Below, in pieces: positions 26,210-35,118 of a DNA stretch of 64,000 nt (position 1 is the first letter of the stretch; every line of letters begins with the position of its first letter). The notes beneath the pieces are model-generated. The model saw only the letters and a program-made list of their open reading frames with translations, had not been told where the DNA came from and ran no database searches. This DNA is from Ignavibacteriales bacterium UBA1304 (GTDB taxonomy: Bacteria; Bacteroidota; Ignavibacteria; Ignavibacteriales; Ignavibacteriaceae), in assembly GCA_002307295.1 (NCBI GenBank), contig DBTY01000039.1:1-64000 (forward strand), read 5' to 3'. Position numbers and translations under genes: made by a program.

Positions 26210-28717
26210 TTTTTTCTTTTTTGTCTTAAGCGCAATAACAACTATTAAGCCGCTAAGCAGGAGCACATTCAGTACAAGCGAAAGTTTTTTGCCAATTGTA
26301 TAGCTTGAAGGCGCATAAACAAGTTCAACTTTGTTTATGCCTTTAGGCACTACAATTCCGGTAAAACCATGATTAAGTTTTATTAGCTCCGCTTTATTTC
26401 CGTTGACAGAAGCCTTCCAGCCTACAGGATAAAAAGTATTGCCTATAAAGATTAAGTTATTGCCAGTCGCCTTTGCTTCAAGTTCAATCTTCGTGTCTTC
26501 ATATTTAGTGATTTTTATAGAAGCGTCTGCTTCCGGTTTATCCACGGTTAAATCTTTGTCTTCAACGTAAGCCACGTCTTTAGGATCAAAAGAGTTAGTT
26601 TTTAGCAGAGTAAGAAAATCGTAACCTGATTTCTTTTCTACCCTGTTTACAAAGTATGCGCGAGGCAAAACGAATTCATTTTGATATACTGCCGTTTTGT
26701 CATTTGTAAGGATATTCTTTAATCCCGGCATTACGACGGGTTTATTAATTATAAGATATTTTACGTTAAGCATTCTCCATAAAGTTGGGTTTGCAGGACC
26801 GACGACGTCGATGATGTCCTGAAAAGCGCGCGGTTTAATGCCTGAATATCCGTACATATCTTCAATTAAGAAATAAGCGTGATAATTTCCGTTATGACCA
26901 AAAGAGCCAATCGAGCCGTCCTGTTTGAGATTAAGCAGTCTGTAAGGTTCTTTATCGTTCTGGCTTTTTATTGCTGAAATATAATCCGGTTCAGAATACT
27001 GTTCCTGAACTGCGGGGTTATCCTGATATTGCGCGCCTCTAGCGTCAACGCGCCAGAGATCGATTAAAACCAAAACAATAAAAGCGGTTGTTAAGAACTG
27101 CGAATTAAATTTATTCTTTAAGAACAGATACGCTAACCAGAACGCTAATCCTGTTAAAGCAAATCCAATTAACAAATCGCTTACAAACATTTGCGATATA
27201 TAATCAAAAAACGGTTTTAATTCCGTCATTTTTTCGCCGCCTGTGTCAACTAATCTGTCTGTAAACCAGCCGCCAATAACGCTGTTAAGCAGAATAAAAA
27301 TTACGAATAAGCCGGAAAAAGCAAAAGCTGCATACTTGATAATTTTTTCGGCAAAAAGATCTGTTTCTTCTTTCATAGATATAAGCTTCATTATGCCGAG
27401 TCCGGCAAGCATAGGAAAGCTTGTTTGTACTAAAACAAGAATCATAGAAGGGACTCTGAATTTATTAAAAAACGGGAAATAATAATACATCAAATCGAAT
27501 AGTACGGAGAAGTTTTTCCCGAATGAAATTGTTAATGCAACGCCCGAAAGTATGGTCAAAAACCGGACGAACGGGTCTTTCTTCCACCGGGTAACTATTG
27601 CGAACAGCCCTAAAAAGAAAACGATTATGCCCATATACATCGGCACGTCAACCATTTCCATCTGGCCGAAATATGTGTTTATTTCAGTAGGCTGGGCAAT
27701 TAGCGGGCCGTCATAAACTGAATTGCCAAATCCGAAATAAGAAGGGACGATAAACGTCATTACTTCTCCCGGAGAAAACGACCATTGCGTATTGTAATCG
27801 TAATGAGCGGAACTTGCTTTCTCGGTAAGTCCGGAATGAGTTTCGTTAATGCTTGCCGGTCCGCGCGTAGAGTATGGGGTATACTCGTAAATCTGACCTA
27901 AATCGTCGTAAGACATTGCAAGAGCTATAATTGTAACTACTGCAAATATTCCAAGCGATTTAAAAAGCTGATTCCTTAAAACATTGTCTTTCTTTAGTAT
28001 TGAATGAACAAAATAGTAGACGAAATAAATACCAATTGCAAATAGCGTATAGAATATAATTTGAACGTGATTGGTTATTATAAGCAAGTGCATGGCAATA
28101 ACTAATAGCAAAACGTCAAGCAGTTTTATTTTTTCCTGGAACTTGCAAAGTATCATCAGAATTGCCGGATACATTGCTAGCGCCGCTAACTTACTAACAT
28201 GTCCTATCATTAAATAGACGATTAATCCGGTTCCAAAGGAAGTGGCTACCGAAACAAACACGCTAACTCCTACTGTCGCCTTTTTTGACCGGGCGAAGAA
28301 AAAGGAGGTTAAAGAAAGCACAAACAGGTACATAGTGTACCCGGCGTATTTAACCGCAAACGGACTTGTAAGAACTTTTATTACGGTGGAATAAATAGCC
28401 GCTATAAGATCAAACCATCTGAAAGGGCCTACCGTAGCCGCAGCCGGAAAGCCGCAGAAAACGAAGGGATTCCATAACGGGTAGTCGCTTTTGTCTATAA
28501 ACGTCTGGTAGCTCTGCATTGTAGAGATATCGCCGGATTTGAAGGTCTTTCCGCCAAAATAGATTGGATTAAGAAAAATAAGGAACAGGATTATAATAAA
28601 CGCAAACGCAACCAGAACCTGATATTTGGTAGGAATGTATTTATTAATATCGAAAGAGCCCGCCCCTTTTGAGGTTTCAATTTTATTTGAACCTATCGTT
28701 CGTTTTGTCTTTGACAT
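26195..28717 (-). CDS. YfhO family membrane protein
   Basis: An 840-aa polytopic protein with about 13 hydrophobic segments, a large extracytoplasmic part (about 560-815) and a last membrane helix before KTKKKKS. The N-terminal LNPIYFGGKTFKSGDIST and YPLWNPFVFCGFPAAA are YfhO hallmarks. YfhO proteins are GT-C-like and are implicated in glycosylating cell-wall polymers such as lipoteichoic acid in Firmicutes; in Bacteroidota-type bacteria the substrate is not established. Location in the glycan locus is consistent with a membrane glycosyltransferase. A 31-base gap separates it from the methyltransferase gene upstream. Confidence 0.82.
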   Translation of the reverse strand: MSKTKRTIGSNKIETSKGAGSFDINKYIPTKYQVLVAFAFIIILFLIFLNPIYFGGKTFKSGDISTMQSYQTFIDKSDYPLWNPFVFCGFPAAATVGPFRWFDLIAAIYSTVIKVLTSPFAVKYAGYTMYLFVLSLTSFFFARSKKATVGVSVFVSVATSFGTGLIVYLMIGHVSKLAALAMYPAILMILCKFQEKIKLLDVLLLVIAMHLLIITNHVQIIFYTLFAIGIYFVYYFVHSILKKDNVLRNQLFKSLGIFAVVTIIALAMSYDDLGQIYEYTPYSTRGPASINETHSGLTEKASSAHYDYNTQWSFSPGEVMTFIVPSYFGFGNSVYDGPLIAQPTEINTYFGQMEMVDVPMYMGIIVFFLGLFAIVTRWKKDPFVRFLTILSGVALTISFGKNFSVLFDLMYYYFPFFNKFRVPSMILVLVQTSFPMLAGLGIMKLISMKEETDLFAEKIIKYAAFAFSGLFVIFILLNSVIGGWFTDRLVDTGGEKMTELKPFFDYISQMFVSDLLIGFALTGLAFWLAYLFLKNKFNSQFLTTAFIVLVLIDLWRVDARGAQYQDNPAVQEQYSEPDYISAIKSQNDKEPYRLLNLKQDGSIGSFGHNGNYHAYFLIEDMYGYSGIKPRAFQDIIDVVGPANPTLWRMLNVKYLIINKPVVMPGLKNILTNDKTAVYQNEFVLPRAYFVNRVEKKSGYDFLTLLKTNSFDPKDVAYVEDKDLTVDKPEADASIKITKYEDTKIELEAKATGNNLIFIGNTFYPVGWKASVNGNKAELIKLNHGFTGIVVPKGINKVELVYAPSSYTIGKKLSLVLNVLLLSGLIVVIALKTKKKKSVNA

Positions 28718-28748
28718 TATTTCTCCATAGAGCTGTAAATTACTTTAC

Positions 28749-29558
28749 TTATTTTTTTGCAATGAAATTAATTCCCGCCCCTGTTTTGTTAACAGACGAA
28801 TAATCTATGAACATCATTAAGAAAGTAAAGAGCAGGGTTATTAAATAATAAAACGGTAACAATATAAAAAATAATTTTGACGAATTAAGCATAATCATTG
28901 GGTACTTAATCCCCAGACGCCATGCTCTATCGCCCCAAACGCCGTAAGTATACTTGGATTGAACTATTTTAAATCCGAGAGGAGTAAGTTTTGATTCTAA
29001 ATCTTCATATGAATAGCCGTCGCGGGCGTGTTCGCCAATAAAACTTTCTTCGCCGTCGTCATGAACGTCGCTTCCGCCGTAAATTGAAGGAGTATTAATA
29101 AGAAGGTAGCCGCCCGGTTTTAAAGCCCGGTAAAAATTCTCAAATACTTTTACGTCGTCTACAATATGTTCCATCACGTCGACTGATACGATTAAATCAA
29201 ACTTTTCTTTATGGTTAACTGCCGTCAGGTCTTCTACGCAAAAGCTGACGTTAGAAATATTGCGGTTCTTAAAAAACTCTTCGCTGTCTTTTATCCATTC
29301 TTTTTTTACGTCGACGGAATAAATTTTATTCGGCCTTAATTTGCGGGACATAAAGTATGAATACTGCCCGTATCCAGTTCCTGCGTCGTAAATGGAAATT
29401 TCTTTATCGCCTAACAAGCCTCGTATGTTTTTTAGTTCTCTTCTTACATACCATGACCGTAGAAACATAACGTCCAAAGTCTTATAAAAGAGAATCCGCG
29501 ACAATGGAATTTTTCTTAGTAGCGAAGCAAAAACATCTTTAATCGGGTCGTAATGCAT
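28749..29558 (-). CDS. Class I SAM-dependent methyltransferase with C-terminal membrane anchor
   Basis: A 269-aa protein. Motif I is IYDAGTGYGQYSYF (about 55-68), followed by VDVKKEWI, FDLIVSVDVMEHI and LKPGGYLLINTPS, all standard for the Methyltransf_11/23 type. Residues about 228-255 are strongly hydrophobic, so the enzyme is likely membrane-bound and may act on a lipid-linked saccharide or a quinone-like lipid. In the glycan locus, upstream of YfhO on the same strand. Substrate unknown. Confidence 0.8.
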   Translation of the reverse strand: MHYDPIKDVFASLLRKIPLSRILFYKTLDVMFLRSWYVRRELKNIRGLLGDKEISIYDAGTGYGQYSYFMSRKLRPNKIYSVDVKKEWIKDSEEFFKNRNISNVSFCVEDLTAVNHKEKFDLIVSVDVMEHIVDDVKVFENFYRALKPGGYLLINTPSIYGGSDVHDDGEESFIGEHARDGYSYEDLESKLTPLGFKIVQSKYTYGVWGDRAWRLGIKYPMIMLNSSKLFFILLPFYYLITLLFTFLMMFIDYSSVNKTGAGINFIAKK

Positions 29559-29910
29559 TTAATCAAACTGTTTTAGTGAATAAATATCGTAAGATAAAAA
29601 CTAATGTTCCGGATCATCGTTGGCATAGAGAACCTCTATCCCTGTCGCTTAAATCAACGCTATTGACTAATATATTGTGCAAAAATTCCTGATCAATATT
29701 GTCATTCCCACGGAAGTGGGAATCTCTGCAAAATACAAAAGTAGATTCCCGTTTTCACGGGAATGACATACTTTGTGCAGAATGTAGCTATTAATTCAAT
29801 GATTTTTATTTCCGCAAAAGCGGAAAACTATCTCTAACAAAAACTGAAGCTGTTTTTCTATATACTGACGGCGGCGCCGCCCAAATACCTATAATGAACA
29901 TTCAGGATAT
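29559..29910. other. Intergenic spacer with REPIN-like element
   Basis: A 352-base gap between a methyltransferase and a GT2 gene on the same strand. Besides the REPIN-like repeat at 29701-29767, it shows no open frame, tRNA or clear terminator. Confidence 0.75.
29701..29767. repeat. REPIN-like composite repeat 2
   Basis: GTCATTCCCAC-GGAA-GTGGGAAT and ATTCCCG-TTTTCA-CGGGAATGAC, 67 bases, bounded by GTCAT and ATGAC. Same two-hairpin plan as the element at 1655-1723. Confidence 0.85.
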
Positions 29911-31017
29911 TTATAAAGTTTTATCTTTAATAGTATATTCTTTATCGTCCTGAAAATTGTGAACCATTAATTCGCCAAGCAGACCGACTGAAAAGAATTG
30001 TATGCCGACTATTATTAACAGCATTCCCAAAAACAGCATTGGTCTATTGCTTAATGGTTTGTTAGAGAACAGCCATTCGTAAGATAAAATTCCATTTACT
30101 ACAAAACCGATTAAGAACGAAAATGCGCCTAAAAAGCCGAATAAGTGCATAGGGCGTTTTACATAACGGGTAGTAAAGATGACTGTTAAAAGATCGATAA
30201 AGCCTTTGAAAAATCTGGAGATTCCGTACTTTGTTTTTCCATAAAGTCTTTGCTGGTGTTTTACTGGAATTTCTGTAATAGTAAAACCCTGCCACTTTGC
30301 AAGCACAGGAATATATCTGTGAAGTTCGCCGTATACTTTAATATTTTCAACAACAGCTTTTCTATAAGCTTTTAAGCCGCAGTTAAAATCATGAATTTTA
30401 ATTCCTGTAAAAATCCGGGTAATGAAATTAAAAAATTTAGAAGACTGATTTTTAATAAACGGATCGTGTCTTTTTTTCTTCCAGCCGGAAACCAAATCAA
30501 ACCCTTCGTCCAATTTTTTAAGAAGGTTAGGTATTTCATTCGGATCATCCTGGAGATCTGCGTCCATCGTAATAACAACGTCGCCGGTGCATTGTTTAAA
30601 ACCGATCTGTAATGCGGCAGATTTGCCGAAGTTTTTCTGAAAACTTACATAACGGAATTTCTTATCGGCTTTGGCAATATCTTTAATTACCTTAAGCGAG
30701 TTGTCCGTGCTTCCGTCGTCAACGAATATAACCTCAAAATCTATTTGCGCCTGTCTTATGCCTTTTTTGATTTCGGCTACTAACAAGTTAATCGATTCCT
30801 CTTCGTTATATAAAGGGATTACTATTGAAAGTTTTTTGAAGGTCGATTTATCCTGCGCCGATTGAGTTGTTCTGTTATCCCGTTTGTAGAAATTTCTTCT
30901 GCGGTTATAGAAATTTCTGCGGTTGTAATTCTGCGAAGGGCCTTTTCCCTCTTCAGAATTTTGGTGCGGTTGATTAGTATTCGCGTTGTTATTTTCGTTT
31001 TTGTTTTGTTCTTCCAA
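29911..31017 (-). CDS. Membrane-bound GT2 glycosyltransferase (DPM1/ArnC-like) with Asn/Arg-rich N-tail
   Basis: A 368-aa enzyme. The GT2 core begins at SIVIPLYNEEESINLL (about residue 65); the metal-binding region is ITMDADLQDDPNEI, and QRLYGKTKYGISRFF is the acceptor-side motif. Two membrane helices follow (about 285-345). This is the plan of polyprenyl-phosphate mannosyl/glucosyl/aminoarabinosyl transferases, which make lipid-linked sugar donors. An unusual 60-residue N-terminal extension, rich in Asn, Gln and then Arg with NFYNRRRNFYKR, precedes the core and is likely disordered. It could supply donors to the YfhO protein next door (inference). Confidence 0.85.
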   Translation of the reverse strand: MEEQNKNENNNANTNQPHQNSEEGKGPSQNYNRRNFYNRRRNFYKRDNRTTQSAQDKSTFKKLSIVIPLYNEEESINLLVAEIKKGIRQAQIDFEVIFVDDGSTDNSLKVIKDIAKADKKFRYVSFQKNFGKSAALQIGFKQCTGDVVITMDADLQDDPNEIPNLLKKLDEGFDLVSGWKKKRHDPFIKNQSSKFFNFITRIFTGIKIHDFNCGLKAYRKAVVENIKVYGELHRYIPVLAKWQGFTITEIPVKHQQRLYGKTKYGISRFFKGFIDLLTVIFTTRYVKRPMHLFGFLGAFSFLIGFVVNGILSYEWLFSNKPLSNRPMLFLGMLLIIVGIQFFSVGLLGELMVHNFQDDKEYTIKDKTL

Positions 31018-31206
31018 TTATATATCCGATTTAAAATAAATTTACTTTTAAAATTAAGCTATTAATTATCCAAAATCAATTTTGAATATCAGCTAAATAT
31101 AACTAAAATAATGATTTTATGGGCATCATTGTCGGTTTTATTTGTATTTATTCTCTTTTTGTTGTAAATAATCTCAGTTAAATAAACGTATAAGGGCGTT
31201 ATTAGT

Positions 31207-32562
31207 ATGAATAAAAACAGAATCAGACTATTGCAAACAGGGATTGATAAAAAAGGAGCCGTCGTTTACTGGATGAGCCGCGATCAGCGCCTGTACGATA
31301 ACTGGGCGTTTACGTTCGCTCAAGGACTCTCGCGCGAGCGCAAAGAGCCTTTGACGATTATATTCTGTCTGCAAAATAATTTCCTTGGCGCAACAATCAG
31401 GCAGTACGGCTTTATGCTGCGCGGTCTGCATGAACTGGAACTTGAAGCCGCAAAATATAATATTTCCTTCCGTATGCTTATCGGTTCGCCTGAAAACGTT
31501 ATTCCGCAGTTTATTAATGAAATAGACGCGGGAGTTCTTATAACCGATTTTGATCCGCTAAAAATAAAAAGAGTATGGAAGCGAGATACTGCTAAAAAAA
31601 TAAAAATTCCTTTTTACGAAGTCGACGCGCATAATATTGTCCCCTGTTTATACGCCTCCAATAAAGAAGAATTTGCCGCTTATACAATTAGACTAAAAAT
31701 AAATAAACTCCTGCCTGAGTTTTTAGACGAATACCCAAAACCGGAAGCAGCTAAAAATAATGCTGACTTACGGCTTTGTAAAAACGACTGGGATAAAATA
31801 TGGGGCTCGCTTACAGTTGATAATTCGGTTAAGGAAGTAGATTGGATCAAACCCGGCGAAACCGCCGCCGCCGAAACTCTTGCGGATTTTCTGCAAAACA
31901 AACTTCTTAAATATAACGAAGCCAGGAACGATCCAACGTTAAATGGGCAATCGAATCTTTCGCCCTATTTGCATTTCGGGCAAATATCGGCTCAACGCGT
32001 AGCGCTGAATGCGCTGAAATATTTTCCATCTGAGCAGAGCGAATCTTTTTTAGAGGAGCTTATTGTAAGGCGCGAGCTTGCGGATAATTTTTGTTATTAC
32101 AATACGCTGTATGATTCTTTTTTAGGATTTAAAGACTGGGCAAAGCTGACGCTAAATAATCATCGCGCGGATAAAAGGGAATTTATTTATTCTTTGGAAG
32201 AATTTGAAAGCGCCGCTACTCACGAAGAGCTCTGGAACGCGGCTCAAAATGAGCTTGTAAATAAAGGAAAGATGCACGGCTATATGCGGATGTACTGGGC
32301 AAAAAAAATACTCGAGTGGAGCCAGTCGCCTGAAGAAGCTTTACGCATAGCTATATATTTAAATGACAAATATTCGCTTGACGGAAGAGACCCGAACGGT
32401 TATACCGGATGCGCATGGTCTATTGGCGGAATACACGACAGAGCCTGGGCGGAGCGCTCCGTCTTTGGTAAAATACGCTACATGAATTTAAACGGCTGCA
32501 AACGCAAATTTGACGTTGACGAATATATAATGCAAAATAAAAAAGCGGATTTGCTGTTGTAG
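31207..32562 (+). CDS. phr: Class II deoxyribodipyrimidine photolyase
   Basis: A 451-aa flavoenzyme that splits UV-induced cyclobutane pyrimidine dimers with light. Class II hallmarks are all present: VVYWMSRDQRLYDNWA at the start, ARNDPTLNGQSNLSPYLHFGQIS in the FAD domain (residues about 238-260), and KMHGYMRMYWAKKILEW and DGRDPNGYTGCAWSIGG near the C-terminus. Length is normal. It stands alone. Its last base of coding and its TAG stop lie inside a perfect 28-bp palindrome (32559-32586), so the end of the protein was set by a repeat element. Confidence 0.93.
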   Translation: MNKNRIRLLQTGIDKKGAVVYWMSRDQRLYDNWAFTFAQGLSRERKEPLTIIFCLQNNFLGATIRQYGFMLRGLHELELEAAKYNISFRMLIGSPENVIPQFINEIDAGVLITDFDPLKIKRVWKRDTAKKIKIPFYEVDAHNIVPCLYASNKEEFAAYTIRLKINKLLPEFLDEYPKPEAAKNNADLRLCKNDWDKIWGSLTVDNSVKEVDWIKPGETAAAETLADFLQNKLLKYNEARNDPTLNGQSNLSPYLHFGQISAQRVALNALKYFPSEQSESFLEELIVRRELADNFCYYNTLYDSFLGFKDWAKLTLNNHRADKREFIYSLEEFESAATHEELWNAAQNELVNKGKMHGYMRMYWAKKILEWSQSPEEALRIAIYLNDKYSLDGRDPNGYTGCAWSIGGIHDRAWAERSVFGKIRYMNLNGCKRKFDVDEYIMQNKKADLLL

Positions 32563-32586
32563 AGACGCAAAATTTTGCGTCTCTAC
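32559..32586. repeat. Perfect 28-bp palindrome, GTAGAGACG family, overlapping the photolyase stop
   Basis: GTAGAGACGCAAAA is followed directly by its reverse complement. The stop codon of the photolyase gene (TAG, 32560-32562) is part of the left arm. A second palindrome with the same outer arms but another centre is at 59806-59839. It may also serve as a terminator hairpin but lacks a T-run. Confidence 0.85.
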
Positions 32587-32589
32587 AGG

Positions 32590-32612
32590 ATGCCTGTTTT
32601 CGCAGGCATGAC
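32590..32612. repeat. Solo half of a REPIN-like element
   Basis: ATGCCTG-TTTTCG-CAGGCATGAC has the arm sequence and terminal ATGAC of the right halves of the composites at 1655, 29701, 36944 and 37793. It abuts the palindrome at 32559-32586 with three bases between. Confidence 0.75.
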
Positions 32613-32657
32613 AGTTATTATTTGTAAAGAGTAAAAATAATATTAGTAAAACCAAAT

Positions 32658-34766
32658 TTATTTCTCTATGCCGTCCATTTCCTTTTTAGCGCTGCGGGCT
32701 ACCGCCATTTCTGTTATAGCAAGCAGCAAAGCTACTATAAGAAAATACTTCCACAACTCGGAACCGTAACGCGATTGCAATACTGCCGATATTAAATTAT
32801 CCCCGCTGTTTATGCCAGTGTACTTCCCTTTGAATCCGGTTTTATCAAGATAATCTTTCAGATCGCTTTTGCTAAGATACTCCGTTTTGGACTCGGCAGG
32901 GTCTGCATTGATAGAAATATTATCTATTAAATTATCGCCTGAATAAAATTTATAATTGCCTACGCTGTTGGTATTAGCGTATGTGTAAACTTTCCCTTTA
33001 TACTGCGGTTCTATATTAATATTGTCAGAGGAGTTATCCGTCTTAGCCACTTTTATTTGCGGCAAAGGATATTTGCTAAGGTTAATATCAACCGAACTGC
33101 CTGCGTAATAATTTGTTACGTCTCTGTCCTTAGACGCAAGATAAAATACTGATTTATTTAGCAGCGGAACGAATATAGCTTTTAGCGGAAAGCTGCTCCA
33201 GCTTAAAACCGGAGCTGTGGCAAACAACAGCACTTTACCCTGCCCAGCTTTGTACTCGCTGAAAAAAGCCGAATTATCCGCCATGCTGATAACGTTTTTG
33301 CCTTTGCTGCCGGGCTGTATTTTTATGTACTGGTAAACGTCGGGGGACTCAATTTTTTTCTTATCCCTGCTTTCAAAAAGATTCTGGAAAACCGGATGAT
33401 CGGTTTCTATATTGCCGAATGACGAGGCGTTTTGGGCCTGGCTAACTTTTCCAACAACGCCAGCAGGATACGGGATGCCGAAGGTTCCGCATAGTTTTTG
33501 AAATTTGCTTAAGGTCGTTTTGCTTCCGGGGAAGATCATCAGTCCGCCGCCGTTATTCAGATACGAAACTAACCGTTCGGGATTAGAAAGATTTTCCGAG
33601 CCTATTATTATTACCGCGCCGAATTTTGATAAGTCAACCGAAGAAAGCTGAGAAAGATTTTTCTTAGTAAGCGTCATGCTCCCTTCGCCGTTATCAAGCC
33701 CTAAGGCCACTTCTGTAAAAGCCGCGTCGTTATCTTCGTCGGTAAACAACGCAACCTGAATTTTATCCGGCACAAACACATTTGTATATCTTTTATTATC
33801 CTGAAGAATATCGTCGTCCTCAAGTTCTACAAAAACGTCGTTATTGCCAGTCTTTTTCAGAGTGGTTTCAAACGCTACGTTTTTAGATTCTCCTTCGCTA
33901 AGACTAATACTCTGCTGCGCGTTTCGCTCGCCGTTAACAAACAGCGATACCACCGCGTTATTAACGGGCTGCTTTGAGTAGTTTGTGATTGTGGCGGAAA
34001 AACTAACTGGTTTATCTTTTTCAAATATTTGCGAGTTTACTACTAAGTTGTCAACCCCCAGATTAAAAACGTCCTTGCCCGAATAATTGATAGTATAAAC
34101 TTTTACTTTTTCATCAAGCAGCTGGCTAAGATTGGAAATTTCTTCGTTATGACGTAAAAGCCCCTGCTGAAAATCGGAAAGAATATAAATTTCTTTATTA
34201 AAATTTTTAGATTCGCCCATAATCTTTGCGGCTTTAACAAACGCGTTATTCAGCCCGCCGCTCGAATAGGAAAGCTGTAGATTATCAATCATACGGCGGA
34301 ATTCGATAAGGTTATTTGTAGGTTTAATTTCCTGATGGCTCTGGTCGGAAACTAAAACAAGCGCCGCCTCGTCCCCCTCCTGTAATTGGCTCAAAAGTTC
34401 GTAAACGGATTGTTTTTCCTGATTAAAAAACGAGCCTTTGGTTCCAACGACGGACATGCTGAAAGTATCGTCAAATAAAAACACGGCGGTAGTTTTTGCC
34501 GAAGAAGTGGTTCCGCCAAGCGCAACGCCTTTAAGAGTAGGGCGCGAAAATGCCGTTACTAAAAATAAAATTATTAAAACCCGCAAAGCAAGCAGAAGCC
34601 ATTGTTTTAGTTTTACTTTTCTGATTTTATTTTTTTGCAGCTCTTTTAAAAAATAAAGAGTGCTGAACTCAATCTTTTTTAATTTTCGCAGATTAAAAAG
34701 ATGGATCAGAATAGGTATAGACGAGGCTAAAAGCCCAAACAAAACAGCCGGATTTAAAAATATCAT
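32658..34766 (-). CDS. BatA-domain, von Willebrand factor A membrane protein
   Basis: A 702-aa protein. The N-terminus MIFLNPAVLFGLLASSIPILIHLFNLRK with a second membrane helix (about 57-75) is the BatA domain. A VWA domain follows with the MIDAS-type DDTFSMS (about residue 100). A CARDB-like beta region lies at about 245-320, then a GATase-like fold (about 330-480), and a C-terminal helix ends at the membrane (about 675-695). These proteins are frequent in Bacteroidota-type genomes, often with MoxR ATPases and aerotolerance genes, but their role is not settled. Stands alone here. Confidence 0.85.
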   Translation of the reverse strand: MIFLNPAVLFGLLASSIPILIHLFNLRKLKKIEFSTLYFLKELQKNKIRKVKLKQWLLLALRVLIILFLVTAFSRPTLKGVALGGTTSSAKTTAVFLFDDTFSMSVVGTKGSFFNQEKQSVYELLSQLQEGDEAALVLVSDQSHQEIKPTNNLIEFRRMIDNLQLSYSSGGLNNAFVKAAKIMGESKNFNKEIYILSDFQQGLLRHNEEISNLSQLLDEKVKVYTINYSGKDVFNLGVDNLVVNSQIFEKDKPVSFSATITNYSKQPVNNAVVSLFVNGERNAQQSISLSEGESKNVAFETTLKKTGNNDVFVELEDDDILQDNKRYTNVFVPDKIQVALFTDEDNDAAFTEVALGLDNGEGSMTLTKKNLSQLSSVDLSKFGAVIIIGSENLSNPERLVSYLNNGGGLMIFPGSKTTLSKFQKLCGTFGIPYPAGVVGKVSQAQNASSFGNIETDHPVFQNLFESRDKKKIESPDVYQYIKIQPGSKGKNVISMADNSAFFSEYKAGQGKVLLFATAPVLSWSSFPLKAIFVPLLNKSVFYLASKDRDVTNYYAGSSVDINLSKYPLPQIKVAKTDNSSDNINIEPQYKGKVYTYANTNSVGNYKFYSGDNLIDNISINADPAESKTEYLSKSDLKDYLDKTGFKGKYTGINSGDNLISAVLQSRYGSELWKYFLIVALLLAITEMAVARSAKKEMDGIEK

Positions 34767-34944
34767 TTTTTAATTAAATTTTCCCAAAAAAGAAATTAAT
34801 TATAATTGATTAAGAGATAGCAAAAAATGACAAAATGAACGCCTAAAGATAAGTAATCTAATTGTGCTTTATTAAAAAAAATTAATTTTGTATGTTATAA
34901 ATTGTAATTGTAATATTTATTTGTTTAAAGCGATTTAAAAGATA

Positions 34945-35107
34945 TGCAATTCCCGGCGGCGGTATTACCGTAGGGATGAAGAATTTAAGTCCTTAGAATT
35001 CTTCGCCTGACAAAGGAGAAGGATTTGAGAGATTGTAGAGACCCTACAGAATCTCCGGATCATGAATTTTTATTTTAAGTTGGTCTTTTCGCTTAATTTG
35101 AAAATAC
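34945..35107 (+). promoter_or_regulatory. Candidate structured 5' leader of ilvD
   Basis: The 352-base gap before ilvD is very AT-rich up to about 34945 and then turns GC-richer with successive inverted repeats: CGGT/ACCG within 34959-34971, GAAGAATT/AATTCTTC (34978-35003 region), and GAGATT-GTAG with CTAC-A-GAATCTC (35028-35055 region). No riboswitch family could be recognised. A regulatory leader or attenuator for branched-chain amino-acid synthesis is possible (inference); the remaining part 34767-34944 shows nothing but AT-rich sequence. Confidence 0.4.
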
Positions 35108-35118
35108 AAAGGAAAACC

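Noticed and set aside
35062..35118. Upstream ATG extending ilvD by 19 codons
   Set aside because: No ribosome site precedes it, the extra residues are atypical for IlvD, and the ATG at 35119 has AAAGGA upstream.
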